From NCBI GenBank assembly GCA_022457155.1, contig JAJGOT010000473.1, positions 434,001-498,000 of the forward strand: a stretch of DNA of 64,000 bases. The letters run 5' to 3'. Below, piece by piece: positions 21,880 to 31,913 of this stretch. Position 1 is the stretch's first letter. Each line of letters opens with the position of its first letter. The DNA comes from Cladopsammia gracilis (taxonomy: Eukaryota > Cnidaria > Anthozoa > Scleractinia > Dendrophylliidae). The notes under the pieces are model-generated. The model did no database searches. It saw only the letters and a program-made list of their open reading frames with translations, and had not been told where the DNA came from. The position numbers and the translations under genes were made by a program.

Positions 21880-23760
21880 CCAGTACGCATGGCCAGTACC
21901 TTACAAAGCTACCACTGCCGGGTGATATGGAGAAGTGTCATGTGACCATTGTTTTCTGATGGTTTACCTAACTTAGACGGTATGCAAATGCGCCCATTAA
22001 AATGTGATGCAAAGTCCAGGTCTATTCTAGCTCCTATAGCCGTAGTGGTAAGATCTTCCGGTCCATCAGGAGGATCCTGGTTCCAATCCACTTTAAACGT
22101 TTTAAAGGAATCGCTGGAAGCATATACCATATTTCAGAGCGAATTTTTCGTATGCATTTTCAGAAGAATGAGTTCTTTCGTTTTTTCCAGTTCGAGCGGT
22201 TTTAACTTGCAACAGTTTCGTTCAGCTTCGCCAAGGAACACAACGAATCCTGCAGCTATGACACACGGCAATATTTTCTGCGCCTCAATCTTGTTTCCAG
22301 GGTCTTCTCCTCTTTCAAAATGGCGGGCCGCGATTTTAAAAGCGGATATCTTGTGAATGCGCGAAGCGTTGAACGAGATATAGTATACGGGGACAGTTAT
22401 GCAAATTTACACTCGGGAAACCACTCGGATGTAAACATTTTTTGTAATTCCGCAGTGTATTACGTCATTTAGGTTTCTCAGTTCAGACAATGCATAACTC
22501 ACCAGTGTATTACGTCATCCAAATGTCTCGGTAAATCCCCATTAAAAAACGTCATCCAGCTGCCTCGTTTCATACAATGCATAATTCTCCAGTGTATTAC
22601 GTCCGTCCAACTGCCTCGTTTCAGACATTGCATACCGGATTTTCTCGAATAATAGCCCTCCCTCGATTAATAGCTACCCTCGAATAATCGCCTCCATTTG
22701 GAAGAATATTTTAAATAATCGCCTCCCTCAAATAATCGCCCCCATCCTCTCCCTTCTCCCCATATCCTCGCAGTCAAGTTAAAAATTCACTTCTTGTATA
22801 GGAAACGTTACAAAAGCTCAGGTGTAATACAGTTTTTCTATAGTGAGGTTCGTGTATTTGACTTTTTCCTTTATTTCTTGGAGCTATCTAATTATCACAT
22901 TACCACGTAAGTACTTCGGGCGATCAATGTTTGAAATAATCGTCACTGGGCTTAGATACATGTACAAAATTACGGAATTTTTTTGAGAATTTGAGACACC
23001 GAAAAGAATTTTAGAAAATCTCGAGAATTTTAGACAATGAGTAAAATTTAGTAGAATTTTAGAGAAATATCAGCTTCCAGGTGACACGTTGACAATTTTA
23101 CGCAAGCAAAAACATCGCGAAAGCGTTTATTTTGTGTTACCGCTGACCATCCCACTCAAATTATGCTTTCCATGAATTCCATTTCTGTTTGTAGGAAATA
23201 TGGCTTAATCCAGTGAGCCTTCTACCAGCTCACAATCAGAAACGAGAAATTTTAAGAATTTTCTAGAATTTTTTACATTTTTGAACGAATTTTAGAGATT
23301 TTGTAAAGAATTTTAAAGCTTTTTGGAGAAAATTTCGGCGAATTTTTTCTTCGCGGGGATTTTATATTGGATCCACAAATAAATTGTTTTGTTGTAGTGA
23401 TTCTGTAGTCCTCTTATTAATAGCCCCATTGTCCTTTTATTCTCAGAACTACCTAGATTTATGTTGTTCGAACTACAGAAGATGGTTGTTTCATGGTATT
23501 ATAGTATCAAACACTGATTATATGAATTCACTGTGATTTATACTGCTTTGCATTAATAAATAGTCTGTAACATCCGGCACTAACTACACCTAGCGGTCAA
23601 CGGTCAACCAAACTAGCGGTCAACGGACCATTGGAAGTTCAAAACATGTCAATCCAAAATATTTCATTTCACAGGAGAAGTTGACTATCTAGCAATTATT
23701 ATTCCCGGACGGTGTTGTTCTTTTTCCATTCGACTTGCTTTAAAGCTTTACAATCGTATA
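21880..23760. other. 3' flank of gene 1 with repeats; no gene
   Basis: Matches 50.82-51.0 kb and 52.93-54.57 kb, marking the 3' end of the duplicated LOX unit. It contains several near-repeats of CCAGTGTATTACGTCATCCA (22450-22620) and, from 22627, the left end of a TIR element whose full copy is at 54183-54574. From 22970 to 23360 it is rich in AGAATTTTAGA-like short repeats. Confidence 0.6.
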
Positions 23761-23764
23761 CAAT

Positions 23765-23788
23765 TCATCATCATCATCATCATCATCG

Positions 23789-23823
<35 letters not shown>

Positions 23824-24080
23824 TTCATCATCATCATCATCATCATCATCATAACTTTATTAATGTGTCAACATAGGATTTAGCATTGCTGCTAATTCAG
23901 GACACCTAAAACAAGTTACAATAAATCAAAACTATGTACAAGATAAATTAAGACAATAGCTATTTACAAGATAGTTAAAATTTCCCTAAATTAAAAGTTG
24001 CCCTTCTAGGTTTCACAGATTGAGAGAGGATTGGCGATAACGACAAATCGTTTTGTAAGCTTCACAAATATATGGTTTAT
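23765..24080 (-). mobile_element. LINE 3' end with (ATG)n tail
   Basis: A CAT/ATC microsatellite (23767-23852) is followed by AACTTTATTAATGTGTCAACATAGG. Read on the minus strand this is a CR1/L2-like 3' end, closing with TTAATAAAGTTATGATGATG. Only the untranslated 3' end remains. Confidence 0.5.
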
Positions 24081-24739
24081 AAGTTATTGGAAAGTCCATC
24101 AGTGTCGCTTCTATAGAATTAAGTCCAGCGCATGGTTGACTTCACAGATATACGGCGTCGTAGAGTGTACACTCAGCAATCTCGATCCACCGCGACCTTG
24201 AACGAGATTTCTCTCGCTATGCTTCACGATAGGCGAGAAACACAACACATAATCAACTATGTTTAGTAGGCATATTTAGATCTGTCAATCATGGAAAAAC
24301 CCGCATGAATTTTTTATGCAGCATAAATTATTTTGGCAATTTTAGCCAATCAGAGTTGTTTCTAACAATGCCTACTGTCAAGCGTCCAATCAGAGCGCGG
24401 TCCACGGATCCTTGAGAAACAGCAGGATACGCGAACACAATTTAGATTCTCGTCTCCGCGACGACGGCAAAATTTTGACAGGGGTGTCACTTTTAAAAGC
24501 TTTATGTCTTTTGGCCTTTAGAAGCTGATTTCGCTAAAACTTGACAGATATATTGGGGAATAATGGGAGTTCACCAGTACTATTTTTAATTCAATGAATT
24601 GCGCTTTACGGTAATGCTTTAATGTACGTAAGGTAAAATTTGTAAAACGTGATTTTGTGTCTAAGTTTGCTCCTCGAGAAGAACACAAAGCAAGTTGATT
24701 TCACCACTCACTGATCCGTCAAAACTTCAATTGTTATAT

Positions 24740-24931
24740 CTGAAGCCGAATTTTTTATTTCAACTTTAATTAAAAGTTATTAGCTTTTAGTTATTAGTTT
24801 GTATTAATCTTTCCCCCGCTTCGATTAGCCTTTTTTTGCTATTAGCGGTGAGCAAGTATCTCCATTTCTTACTTTAACTAATTAACCGAAATTGTATCTT
24901 TTGTAATTGGAAGGTGTGAAATAAAATTGTT

Positions 24932-24966
<35 letters not shown>

Positions 24967-24967
24967 A
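24740..24967 (+). mobile_element. LINE 3' end with (TTG)n tail
   Basis: The stretch ending TAATTGGAAGGTGTGAAATAAAATTG then (TTG)n matches 58570-58660 (same sequence and TTG tail). Non-LTR elements of the CR1/L2 type end in such microsatellite tails. No ORF remains. Confidence 0.55.
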
Positions 24968-25525
24968 ACGGAGTAAAATTGTCCATGTTAGAATTTGAAG
25001 CCTCATATCTTCCCCTTGAAAGCCTGTTTAAAAATTTTGCGTCAGATATGCATTATAATCTACAATACACCTAGTTTACCTCCCTGTCGTGTCATCTCAT
25101 GAAATTCTATATCCGCGCTGAATTCTTCGACACAAATTTGTTTGTTTTTACTCTTCCGAAGGCTTCTCGAGCAAACACAAATCCAATGATATATTTATAG
25201 TAATTTTGCTAATTTTAATCCACGGGTATGCAGAAAGAACAATGCGTTGCAAAATAGTGCATTTTACCAGACAGCGCTTTGCACGTGCAATTATTGATGC
25301 AGAAACATTACGGAGCCAGTTCGTGAATATTTCACGCATTTTCGGTAAAAGCCGTCGCACTTCGTGCATGCTCTTTTCATAAATGCAAAATGATGAGTGG
25401 AGCCTTTACCATGCGACCTACCGTAAAATAGCCCCTTTCCCCTCCTCGCCCCTGCTTACAAGGGGTTATGTATATTGCCTCGCTGGCTGAAACAATGGAT
25501 GTCAAAAACAACTAAAATTAACCTT

Positions 25526-26045
25526 AAGTGCACATAAAGTGAAATTTCACTACCGTTTTACTTTAGGGTCTTTTGTTGTTTCAGTATCACCTTTATTTCA
25601 TTTTCAGTCGTTTTCCTCTTTTTTGCGAAGAGTATCCACTTTTTAGCGGTTTGAAAACTCCCGCCGTGGCCTGAAGTTTGCGACATTTTGAGCGCGGCCA
25701 AAAAGGTACAAACAATGAATTTGTGACGACATACGTGTGTTCATTCACAACAAAACCTGGTGGAGAAGGGAGCGAACCCGGGGCTAAAATGAGTGTCGCT
25801 TTCAAATCGAAAGAATCCTACCACAAGTTTCCAAAACTCCACTGTAAAACGAATAACGTGTTCAGTTGTTTGCACTAATGACGTCACTAGAACCCAGGTT
25901 CTTATTTAATATGCCCAACTAGCGTCGCGTGTTGCAATATGTTCCCGCCACTTCAAGCGACTTATTTACCCATCAAAATAATTCTTAAAACACCAATTCT
26001 TATTTTATCGAAAATAGGTAGTGAAATTTCACTTCATGTGCACTT
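25526..26045. mobile_element. 0.5-kb TIR element, possible TTAA duplication
   Basis: Ends AAGTGCACATAAAGTGAAAT TTCACTA and inverse. TTAA at or next to both ends suggests a piggyBac-type non-autonomous element. It interrupts the decayed LOX upstream region. The minus-strand 70-aa frame inside is not recognised and has no support. Confidence 0.55.
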
Positions 26046-26047
26046 TA

Positions 26048-26289
26048 AGGCCGGGCCAAACGAACGCAACATTTCAACGCAACATTTTGCAACATTGTTG
26101 CGCGCAACGTGTTAAAGCGCGTTTGGTCACCCTGTTGCAACATGTTGGATGGTGTTGGATAAAATTTGACCATTTTCAAACTTGATCCAACACCATCCAA
26201 CATGTTGCAAACGCGTGTAACACGTTGCGCGCAACAATTTAATGTTGCAAGATGTTGCATTGAAATGTTGCGTTCGTTTGGCCGGGCCT
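26048..26289. mobile_element. 242-bp palindromic MITE next to the previous element
   Basis: Arms AGGCCGGGCCAAACGAACGC AACATTTCAA and inverse, with internal GTTGCAACATGTTGGA-like repeats. It abuts the preceding element with only 2 bp between, so the two insertions are adjacent or nested. Confidence 0.7.
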
Positions 26290-27408
26290 TTACTTTGTTT
26301 CGTAATCACGAGATGGCTCTCCGAGCCCTTTGATTTCGTTCAGTCGTGTGATCAATATTTTTACTCTTTTCCCTTTTTTTCTAACCTTCTTAAAAATCAG
26401 ATTGAAAAACAAATTACGAAATACTATAAAATAGAGGAAGTAAGAGTAAGAGAAAATAAACGAGCACAATTTGTCTGAAAATGCCTCCAATAAATTGCTT
26501 TGAAATTTCGTATATGCTTTATGCTTCCTTGAGAATTTCCTAAATATTGTTTGAAGCGGATTGAAACCGAAAGAGACTCTCTGTGCAAAAACTGTTATTA
26601 ATTGAGGAGAGGAGAGCTTATGCTTTCAGTATGAATTGACTTTGGACTTGATATGCGTTGTCTAAAGATGCGGTTTCTTTAGCAAATCCATGGTCAATGT
26701 CACAATAAGTTCACAATCATGATTCACAATAACAATCATTATGCACATTCCTTCCTTTACATTTACCTTCAACCTCATTCCCAGGGTCATCTTTCATAAA
26801 TACAATACGCCACGAGCGATTCTCGGAGGTGTTTTTTCGAAGCTTATCTGAAAGATTATGCAATTTTTAGCTCTTTTTACGTAATGTTAATTAAGGTTAG
26901 GAAATATAAACTATCAAAAACTGCAAAATTGGTGGGTGGCAAAAACCGCTAATGAGCCATACATTCTTTTTAAACAGCATTGCACAAAGAACATCCAGTA
27001 TACCGTGCACAAATTAACATAGAAAGCTAATTTCGTTATGCCCTTTCAATATTCGGAGTTGATTTTGTGTTGCTTGCTTACAGAATGAGACGCATATATT
27101 TATGAAACAATAATTGTAAACCATTTGGAACAAAATATATTGCATAGTCATTGTCTCTGATCATCAAATTAGGAGCAAAAGAAAAACTTGATTTGCTTCG
27201 CATATATTACAGTTTGCGCTCCTGTAAAGAAAGAAAAACTATTGTATTAGGACATTTTCTTGAAGATGTTGCCAACAGTTGTCACACGCAAATATGATTT
27301 TCCTGTTTGAATATTTTAAAAAGCTCACTATATATATTTTACAAGCCCTCGTTCTTACACTCAATCAGTCAATTCCCTGAAGTAGGTCGCATCACGTTGG
27401 AGACCAAC

Positions 27409-27467
27409 ACGAAGTTCCTGGTTGCACTGTTAATTTTTAATAGGAGTCTTCAGATAACAGCTTCAAG
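27409..27467 (+). pseudogene. Orphan LOX promoter and first exon (start codon lost)
   Basis: 59-bp homologue of LOX exon 1 with the same GT donor (AAG|GTATGG) and signal-peptide-like reading TKFLVALLIFNRSLQITASR, but the ATG is ACG. The region 26.29-27.79 kb matches 0.30-3.13 kb and 56.2-57.7 kb, including the TATA-like box (TATTTTAAAAAG) but with a mutated octamer. No homologous exons follow before the viral element. It could in principle splice to exon 2 of gene 2, 11.6 kb downstream, in the right phase. More likely it is a dead fragment. Confidence 0.7.
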
Positions 27468-28279
27468 GTATGGTATAAAGTTTATTCCTTTAATTTTCTA
27501 CTTGGAGGAACGATTTTCAGAGATTTCGCAAACGTTGATTCGACATTATTGTTGCGACAAAGCGTAAACAAGGTAATTTGTTCGCTACAAAGCTGCAGTG
27601 TGTTGTGTGCTGCGTGTATATTCATCAACTTTGGTTCGGTGGTTTTAGTTATTCACATAAAATTCGGGTTGATGGTTCTGCGTTCTTTACAATAAACGTG
27701 TCGAGATTAAATGTTTATTATTTTCCCTACGCAATCGATAGTTTTTTTAAGAACTTGAAATATCAACAGATTGGCTTACCGGACATTCAGTTGTTGTTGG
27801 CTGTCTGGTTTTGTGACTAGTCGTTTGATTGGTTGGTTGCAGTTTCACTTAGTATTTGATTGGTATTCACAAAACTGAAGTGTGAACGCTTAGAGAGTAC
27901 TTTGATTTTATTCGATTGTAGCGAAGAATTAAAGCTGTGAAGGCGATGTTTCATAGGATGGACCAATCGCCCATCACAAATGCTTATATCAATTTGAATT
28001 CAAAAGTTCATCAGCTTCTACAAAAACTGATATACCTTTTCACTCTTCCTAGGTCAACCTTTTCAGTTCGGTGCTGTCATGTTATATCATGAATAGCAAA
28101 GGCAACAAAAGCAGACGGGTTGTCGCGCTTTCTAAAAAAAAAATTCGTTCTCCTATGCAATGAATTATGTATCTTATGAATGACGCTATCTTAAATATAC
28201 AAACGACGCTAACTTGTAAGCTTTTAATTCTTAGTCCTTACAATTTCCACTTCGCTGCACTCGAATAAAATCAAAGTAC

Positions 28280-29101
28280 AGTAGTATAGGGCCATTAGAT
28301 TTAACCTTGTTACGGACTAGGTGACTAGGTGACTAGGTGACTAGGTGCCTAGTCAATGACGTCACAACTAATTTGGATTTCCCGCATACTAATTTGGATT
28401 AGGTGCCTAGTCAACTGCCTATTCCTTTTGTTATTCTGAAACAATAGAAACAATAGGTTTGCCCAAACTTGCCCGCTCTATTCCAACTCACTTCAAAACA
28501 AAACAAAACTGACACAGATATATTTTACAGACATAGAGCAAAACAACATGCCTTGACCAGGACTCGAACCTGGGTTACTGCGGCCACAACGCTGTGGATA
28601 TTATAAGCGAATAAAACTAATTAGAGGGTTCCGAAACATTCAAGTTTAGAAGCAATAAAATTGCACAGTATAAAAAAACCGCTTTTTACTTTACTAAGAT
28701 CCGCAACATTCTTATAACCGCTTTATCGCTAGACTCTATGTCGCTTTTCAGTTTGCCAGCCATCACCCACTTTAAGTTTTAATTTCTTTTCCGGTAGCTT
28801 CAATGTTCAAACTTTTAATTATGCGAACTTACACTAAACTAAATTTGCATGAAAAATTAGCACCTCGGAAAAAATAAACAAAGCAACCAATTACATGCGT
28901 TACTAAAACAATAAAACCACACTTTATTAAGTTCAAACTATATTTATTGATAACAAACAATTTCATAATTATACAGACAATTTAAAAGTTTAGTTGGAAA
29001 TTAAGGAACAGACAGAGTCGATTTATTCTTTTTCATCGGGTTTATACAAAGTACTCTTTGATTCCCTTGGTTTTCTGTATCTCACCGCACTGCAATCATC
29101 G
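28280..29101 (+). repeat. Left TIR of the viral element
   Basis: About 820 bp, matching 33276-34090 inverted with few mismatches. From the tip inward it has AGTAGTATAGGGCC, four copies of ACTAGGTG (28316-28347), a TGACGTCA site (28349-28356), a second TAGGTGCCTAG, a tRNA T-arm-like hairpin (28557-28573), and the last 20-odd codons of the 290-aa gene. Confidence 0.85.
28557..28573 (-). other. tRNA T-arm / B-box in left TIR
   Basis: On the minus strand CCAGG-TTCGAGT-CCTGG: a perfect 5-bp stem with a 7-nt T-loop, containing the pol III B-box GGTTCGAGTCC. No acceptor or D-arm partner is found upstream, so this is not a whole tRNA gene. Confidence 0.6.
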
Positions 29102-29895
29102 CAACGAGCAAGGGTCTCTTTCACGAGTTTAGTTTTGTCCAAAGGAATCTTGTGCTCGCATATGGGGCAAATCTTTTTATTATCATGCCAAAAGCATTTG
29201 GGACATTTCACGACTCCGGTTACATACACATTTGAACTCTCGCAATGATGACAAGGGATTTGACTTTTTGCCTGAATTATTTCCCCACTTTCAGAAGCGC
29301 TTTCCTCTTCTTCGTTGTCGGTTGAATTTCCTGCATCCTCTTCATCAATTTGAATTTCTTGGTCGCTCTCTTCAGACCCATCGGCCGGACTTTTCTCAGA
29401 AGCGCTTTCCTCTCCTTCGCTGTCGGTTGAATCTTCTTCATATGTCTCTTTGTCGGATTCTTTTTGTTCTTGATAGATCTTTTCTTTCTCTAAAAGATCG
29501 CTTAACAGTTTTTTATTCTTGATTAAACGCTTATCAATTCCCAACTCTGCGAGTCCATCTAAAAAGGTATTAAGCGCACGGGGTCGGGTTACATCATCGT
29601 TATGGGGAAGTAGCACATACTCAACCAGCTCTGCGATGTTTGTCACGGGTATTATGCGCTGATGTCGGAGTAATTGGCCTCTAGGTGCCCAAAACAGGAT
29701 ATCTTTGGAAGCGGCCATGCTATGCAACAAATCAGAAGCACGTTCTTTTGACACCGCTTTGGAAAGATTGCCTAAAACATCTTTAATTCTTGGTTCTTCG
29801 TTGTCTTTCTCGTCATCGTTGTCCTCATCGGAGGTTATAGTGTCTTCCATTCCACTCTCCATTTCTTCTTCATCCCAGTCTACTTTTCTCTTCAT
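29023..29895 (-). CDS. Acidic zinc-ribbon protein of the viral element, 290 aa
   Basis: Intact ORF. N-terminal acidic patch (about 8-36). A folded region about 37-145 includes the motif ILFWAPRGQLLRHQRIIPVT, which resembles proteins of unknown function in metazoan Polinton-like elements. Residues 146-208 are a Glu/Ser-rich low-complexity stretch. The C-terminal region 211-275 has four CxxC pairs (CHHC, CPKC, CPIC, CDDC), enough for two zinc ions, ending in a basic tail. Probably a DNA- or RNA-binding regulatory or packaging-associated protein; function not known. Its TATA box (TATAAAAG, minus strand, 29954-29961) overlaps the stop codon of the 108-aa gene upstream. The last 77 bp lie inside the TIR, so a copy of its tail also occurs at 33276-33353. 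Confidence 0.85.
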   Translation of the reverse strand: MKRKVDWDEEEMESGMEDTITSDEDNDDEKDNEEPRIKDVLGNLSKAVSKERASDLLHSMAASKDILFWAPRGQLLRHQRIIPVTNIAELVEYVLLPHNDDVTRPRALNTFLDGLAELGIDKRLIKNKKLLSDLLEKEKIYQEQKESDKETYEEDSTDSEGEESASEKSPADGSEESDQEIQIDEEDAGNSTDNEEEESASESGEIIQAKSQIPCHHCESSNVYVTGVVKCPKCFWHDNKKICPICEHKIPLDKTKLVKETLARCDDCSAVRYRKPRESKSTLYKPDEKE

Positions 29896-29953
29896 ATCGA
29901 TCCGTACTCGTTAAAGACAAGCTTGAAATGATCAGTGCAATGATGTATAGTTT

Positions 29954-29961
29954 CTTTTATA
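29954..29961 (-). promoter_or_regulatory. TATA box of the 290-aa gene
   Basis: TATAAAAG on the minus strand, 59 bp before the ATG at 29895. It overlaps the TAA stop of the 108-aa gene. Followed by GAAA, as is the TATA-like box of the 108-aa gene. Confidence 0.6.
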
Positions 29962-30283
29962 GCATCAAAACGCCCAAGCTTGTAACAACGGGGGCCAATA
30001 AGTCTTGTATAAAGCCACCACCCTCTTGTACAAGTATTTGTTTCTTTGTCTTGTAGGGAACGTTTTGCTCGGCCAGATTAATAAGAGCATCCTTATGACG
30101 GAGCAAAACACGCTTATTTGTTTCAGGGCAGGGAATGTTTTCCTTAAGAACATTATAAAGAATATGTAACAAGGCGTGAACCTGTTGTGGAGAAGCTGTC
30201 CTTAAGAGAAATTGGCGCTGATGATCGGGACCAGTAGCTAAGAGCTGTAGAAAACCCCGGTTGTTCTTCACTACTTGAGACAT
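29957..30283 (-). CDS. 108-aa protein with hydrophobic C-terminus (candidate pX-like)
   Basis: The start at 30283 is chosen because the frame upstream is only minisatellite and a TATA-like GATAAAAG (30319-30326) sits about 40 bp before this Met. Residues 1-50 are helical. A basic stretch with NKRVLLRHKDAL and YKTKKQILVQ (about 56-86) is followed by Gly-Gly-Gly and a hydrophobic helix to the end. Small proteins of this design (basic helix, Gly-rich turn, hydrophobic tail) accompany the packaging ATPase in many metazoan adintovirus/Polinton-like elements and have been compared with adenovirus pX or minor virion proteins. That link is an inference from architecture. Much longer frames through the repeat are artefacts. 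Confidence 0.7.
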   Translation of the reverse strand: MSQVVKNNRGFLQLLATGPDHQRQFLLRTASPQQVHALLHILYNVLKENIPCPETNKRVLLRHKDALINLAEQNVPYKTKKQILVQEGGGFIQDLLAPVVTSLGVLML

Positions 30284-30354
30284 AACTGTAGAATGAGCTA
30301 AGAATAGTGAGTTGTTTTCTTTTATCGTGGAATAGAAGGGAAAAAATATTATTG

Positions 30355-31840
30355 TTGAGGTGGTGGTGATAACAATAGAATTGTGGTGGTGGAGGTGGTG
30401 GTGGTGAAAACAATAGAATTGTGGTGGTGGTGGTGGTGGAGGTGGTAGTGGTGGTGATAACAATAGAATTGTGGTGGTGGAGGTGGTGGTGGTGAAAGCA
30501 ATAGAATTGTGGTGGTGGTGGTGGTGGTGGTGAAAACAATAGAATTGTGGTGGTGGAGGTGGTGGTGGTGGTGGTGGTGGTGGTGATAACAATAGAATTG
30601 TGGTGGTGGTGGTGGTGGTGGTGAAAACAATAGAATTGTGGTGGTGGAGGTGGTGGTGGTGAAAACAATAGAATTGTGGTGGTGGTGGTGGTGAAAACAA
30701 TAGAATTGTGATGGTGGTGGTGGTGGAGGTGGTGGTGGTGAAAACAATAGAATTGTGGTGGAGGTGGTGGTGAAAACAATAGAATTGTGGTGGTGGTGGT
30801 GGTGGTGGTGGCGGTGGTGGTGGTGAAAACAATAGAATTGTGGTGGTGGTGGTGGTGGTGGTGGTGGAGGTGGTGGTGGTGAAAACAATAGAATTGTGGT
30901 GGTGGTGGTGGTGGTGGTGGTGAAAACAATAGAATTGTGGTGGTGGAGGTGGTAGTGGTGGTGGTGGTGGTGGTGATAACAATAGAATTGTGGTGGTGGT
31001 GGTGGTGGTGGTGAAAACAATAGAATTGTGGTGGTGGAGGTGGTGGTGGTGAAAACAATAGAATTGTGGTGGTGGTGGTGGTGAAAACAATAGAATTGTG
31101 ATGGTGGTGGTGGTGGAGGTGGTGGTGGTGAAAACAATAGAATTGTGGTGGAGGTGGTGGTGAAAACAATAGAATTGTGGTGGTGGTGGTGGTGGTGGCG
31201 GTGGTGGTGGTGAAAACAATAGAATTGTGGTGGTGGTGGTGGTGGTGGTGGTGGAGGTGGTGGTGGTGAAAACAATAGAATTGTGGTGGAGGTGGTGGTG
31301 GTGGTGGTGATAACAATAGAATTGTGGTGGTGGTGGTGGTGAAAACAATAAAAATTGTGGTGGTGGTGGTGGTGGTGGTGGTGGAGGTGGTGGTGGAGGT
31401 GGTGGTGGTGAAAACAATAGAATTGTGGTGGAGGTGGTGGTGAAAACAATAGAATTGTGGTGGTGGTGGTGGTGGTGGCGGTGGTGGTGGTGAAAACAAT
31501 AGAATTGTGGTGGTGGTGGTGGTGGTGGTGGTGGAGGTGGTGGTGGTGAAAACAATAGAATTGTGGTGGAGGTGGTGGTGGTGGTGGTGATAACAATAGA
31601 ATTGTGGTGGTGGTGGTGGTGAAAACAATAAAAATTGTGGTGGTGGTGGTGGTGGTGGTGGTGGAGGTGGTGGTGGAGGTGGTGGTGGTGATAACAATGG
31701 AATTGTGGTGGTGGTGGTGGTGAAAACAATAAAATTGTGGTGGTGGTGGTGGTGATAACAATAGAATTGTGGTGGTGGTGGCGAAAACAATAGAATTGTG
31801 GTGGTGGTGAAAATAATAGAATTGTGGGGGCGGTGGTGAA
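30355..31840. repeat. GGTGGT minisatellite with ~35 ACAAT-AGA-ATTGT palindromes
   Basis: 1.5 kb of (GTG)n runs of variable length, broken at intervals of about 25-70 bp by GAAAACAATAGAATTG or GATAACAATAGAATTG. The break sequence contains ACAAT-AGA-ATTGT, an inverted pair of HMG/SOX-type half sites. Larger blocks of about 380 bp are themselves repeated (for example around 30600-31000 and 30990-31320). The strand is strongly G-rich on top. It lies between the divergent promoters of the ATPase gene and the 108-aa gene. Confidence 0.9.
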
Positions 31841-31853
31841 GGAGGAACTGGCC

Positions 31854-31861
31854 TATATAAG
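31854..31861 (+). promoter_or_regulatory. TATA box of the ATPase gene
   Basis: TATATAAG, 60 bp before the ATG at 31914. A possible start lies in CTCAGTTCACATTG, about 30 bp downstream. Confidence 0.6.
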
Positions 31862-31913
31862 TGAGCAACATTCGTCTCTTTCTCAGTTCACATTGAGCTT
31901 TCATTGAGTTGAC

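Noticed and set aside
25593..25805. 70-aa minus-strand frame (MKATLILAPGSLPSPPG...)
   Set aside because: Lies wholly inside a TIR element, short, no recognisable domain.
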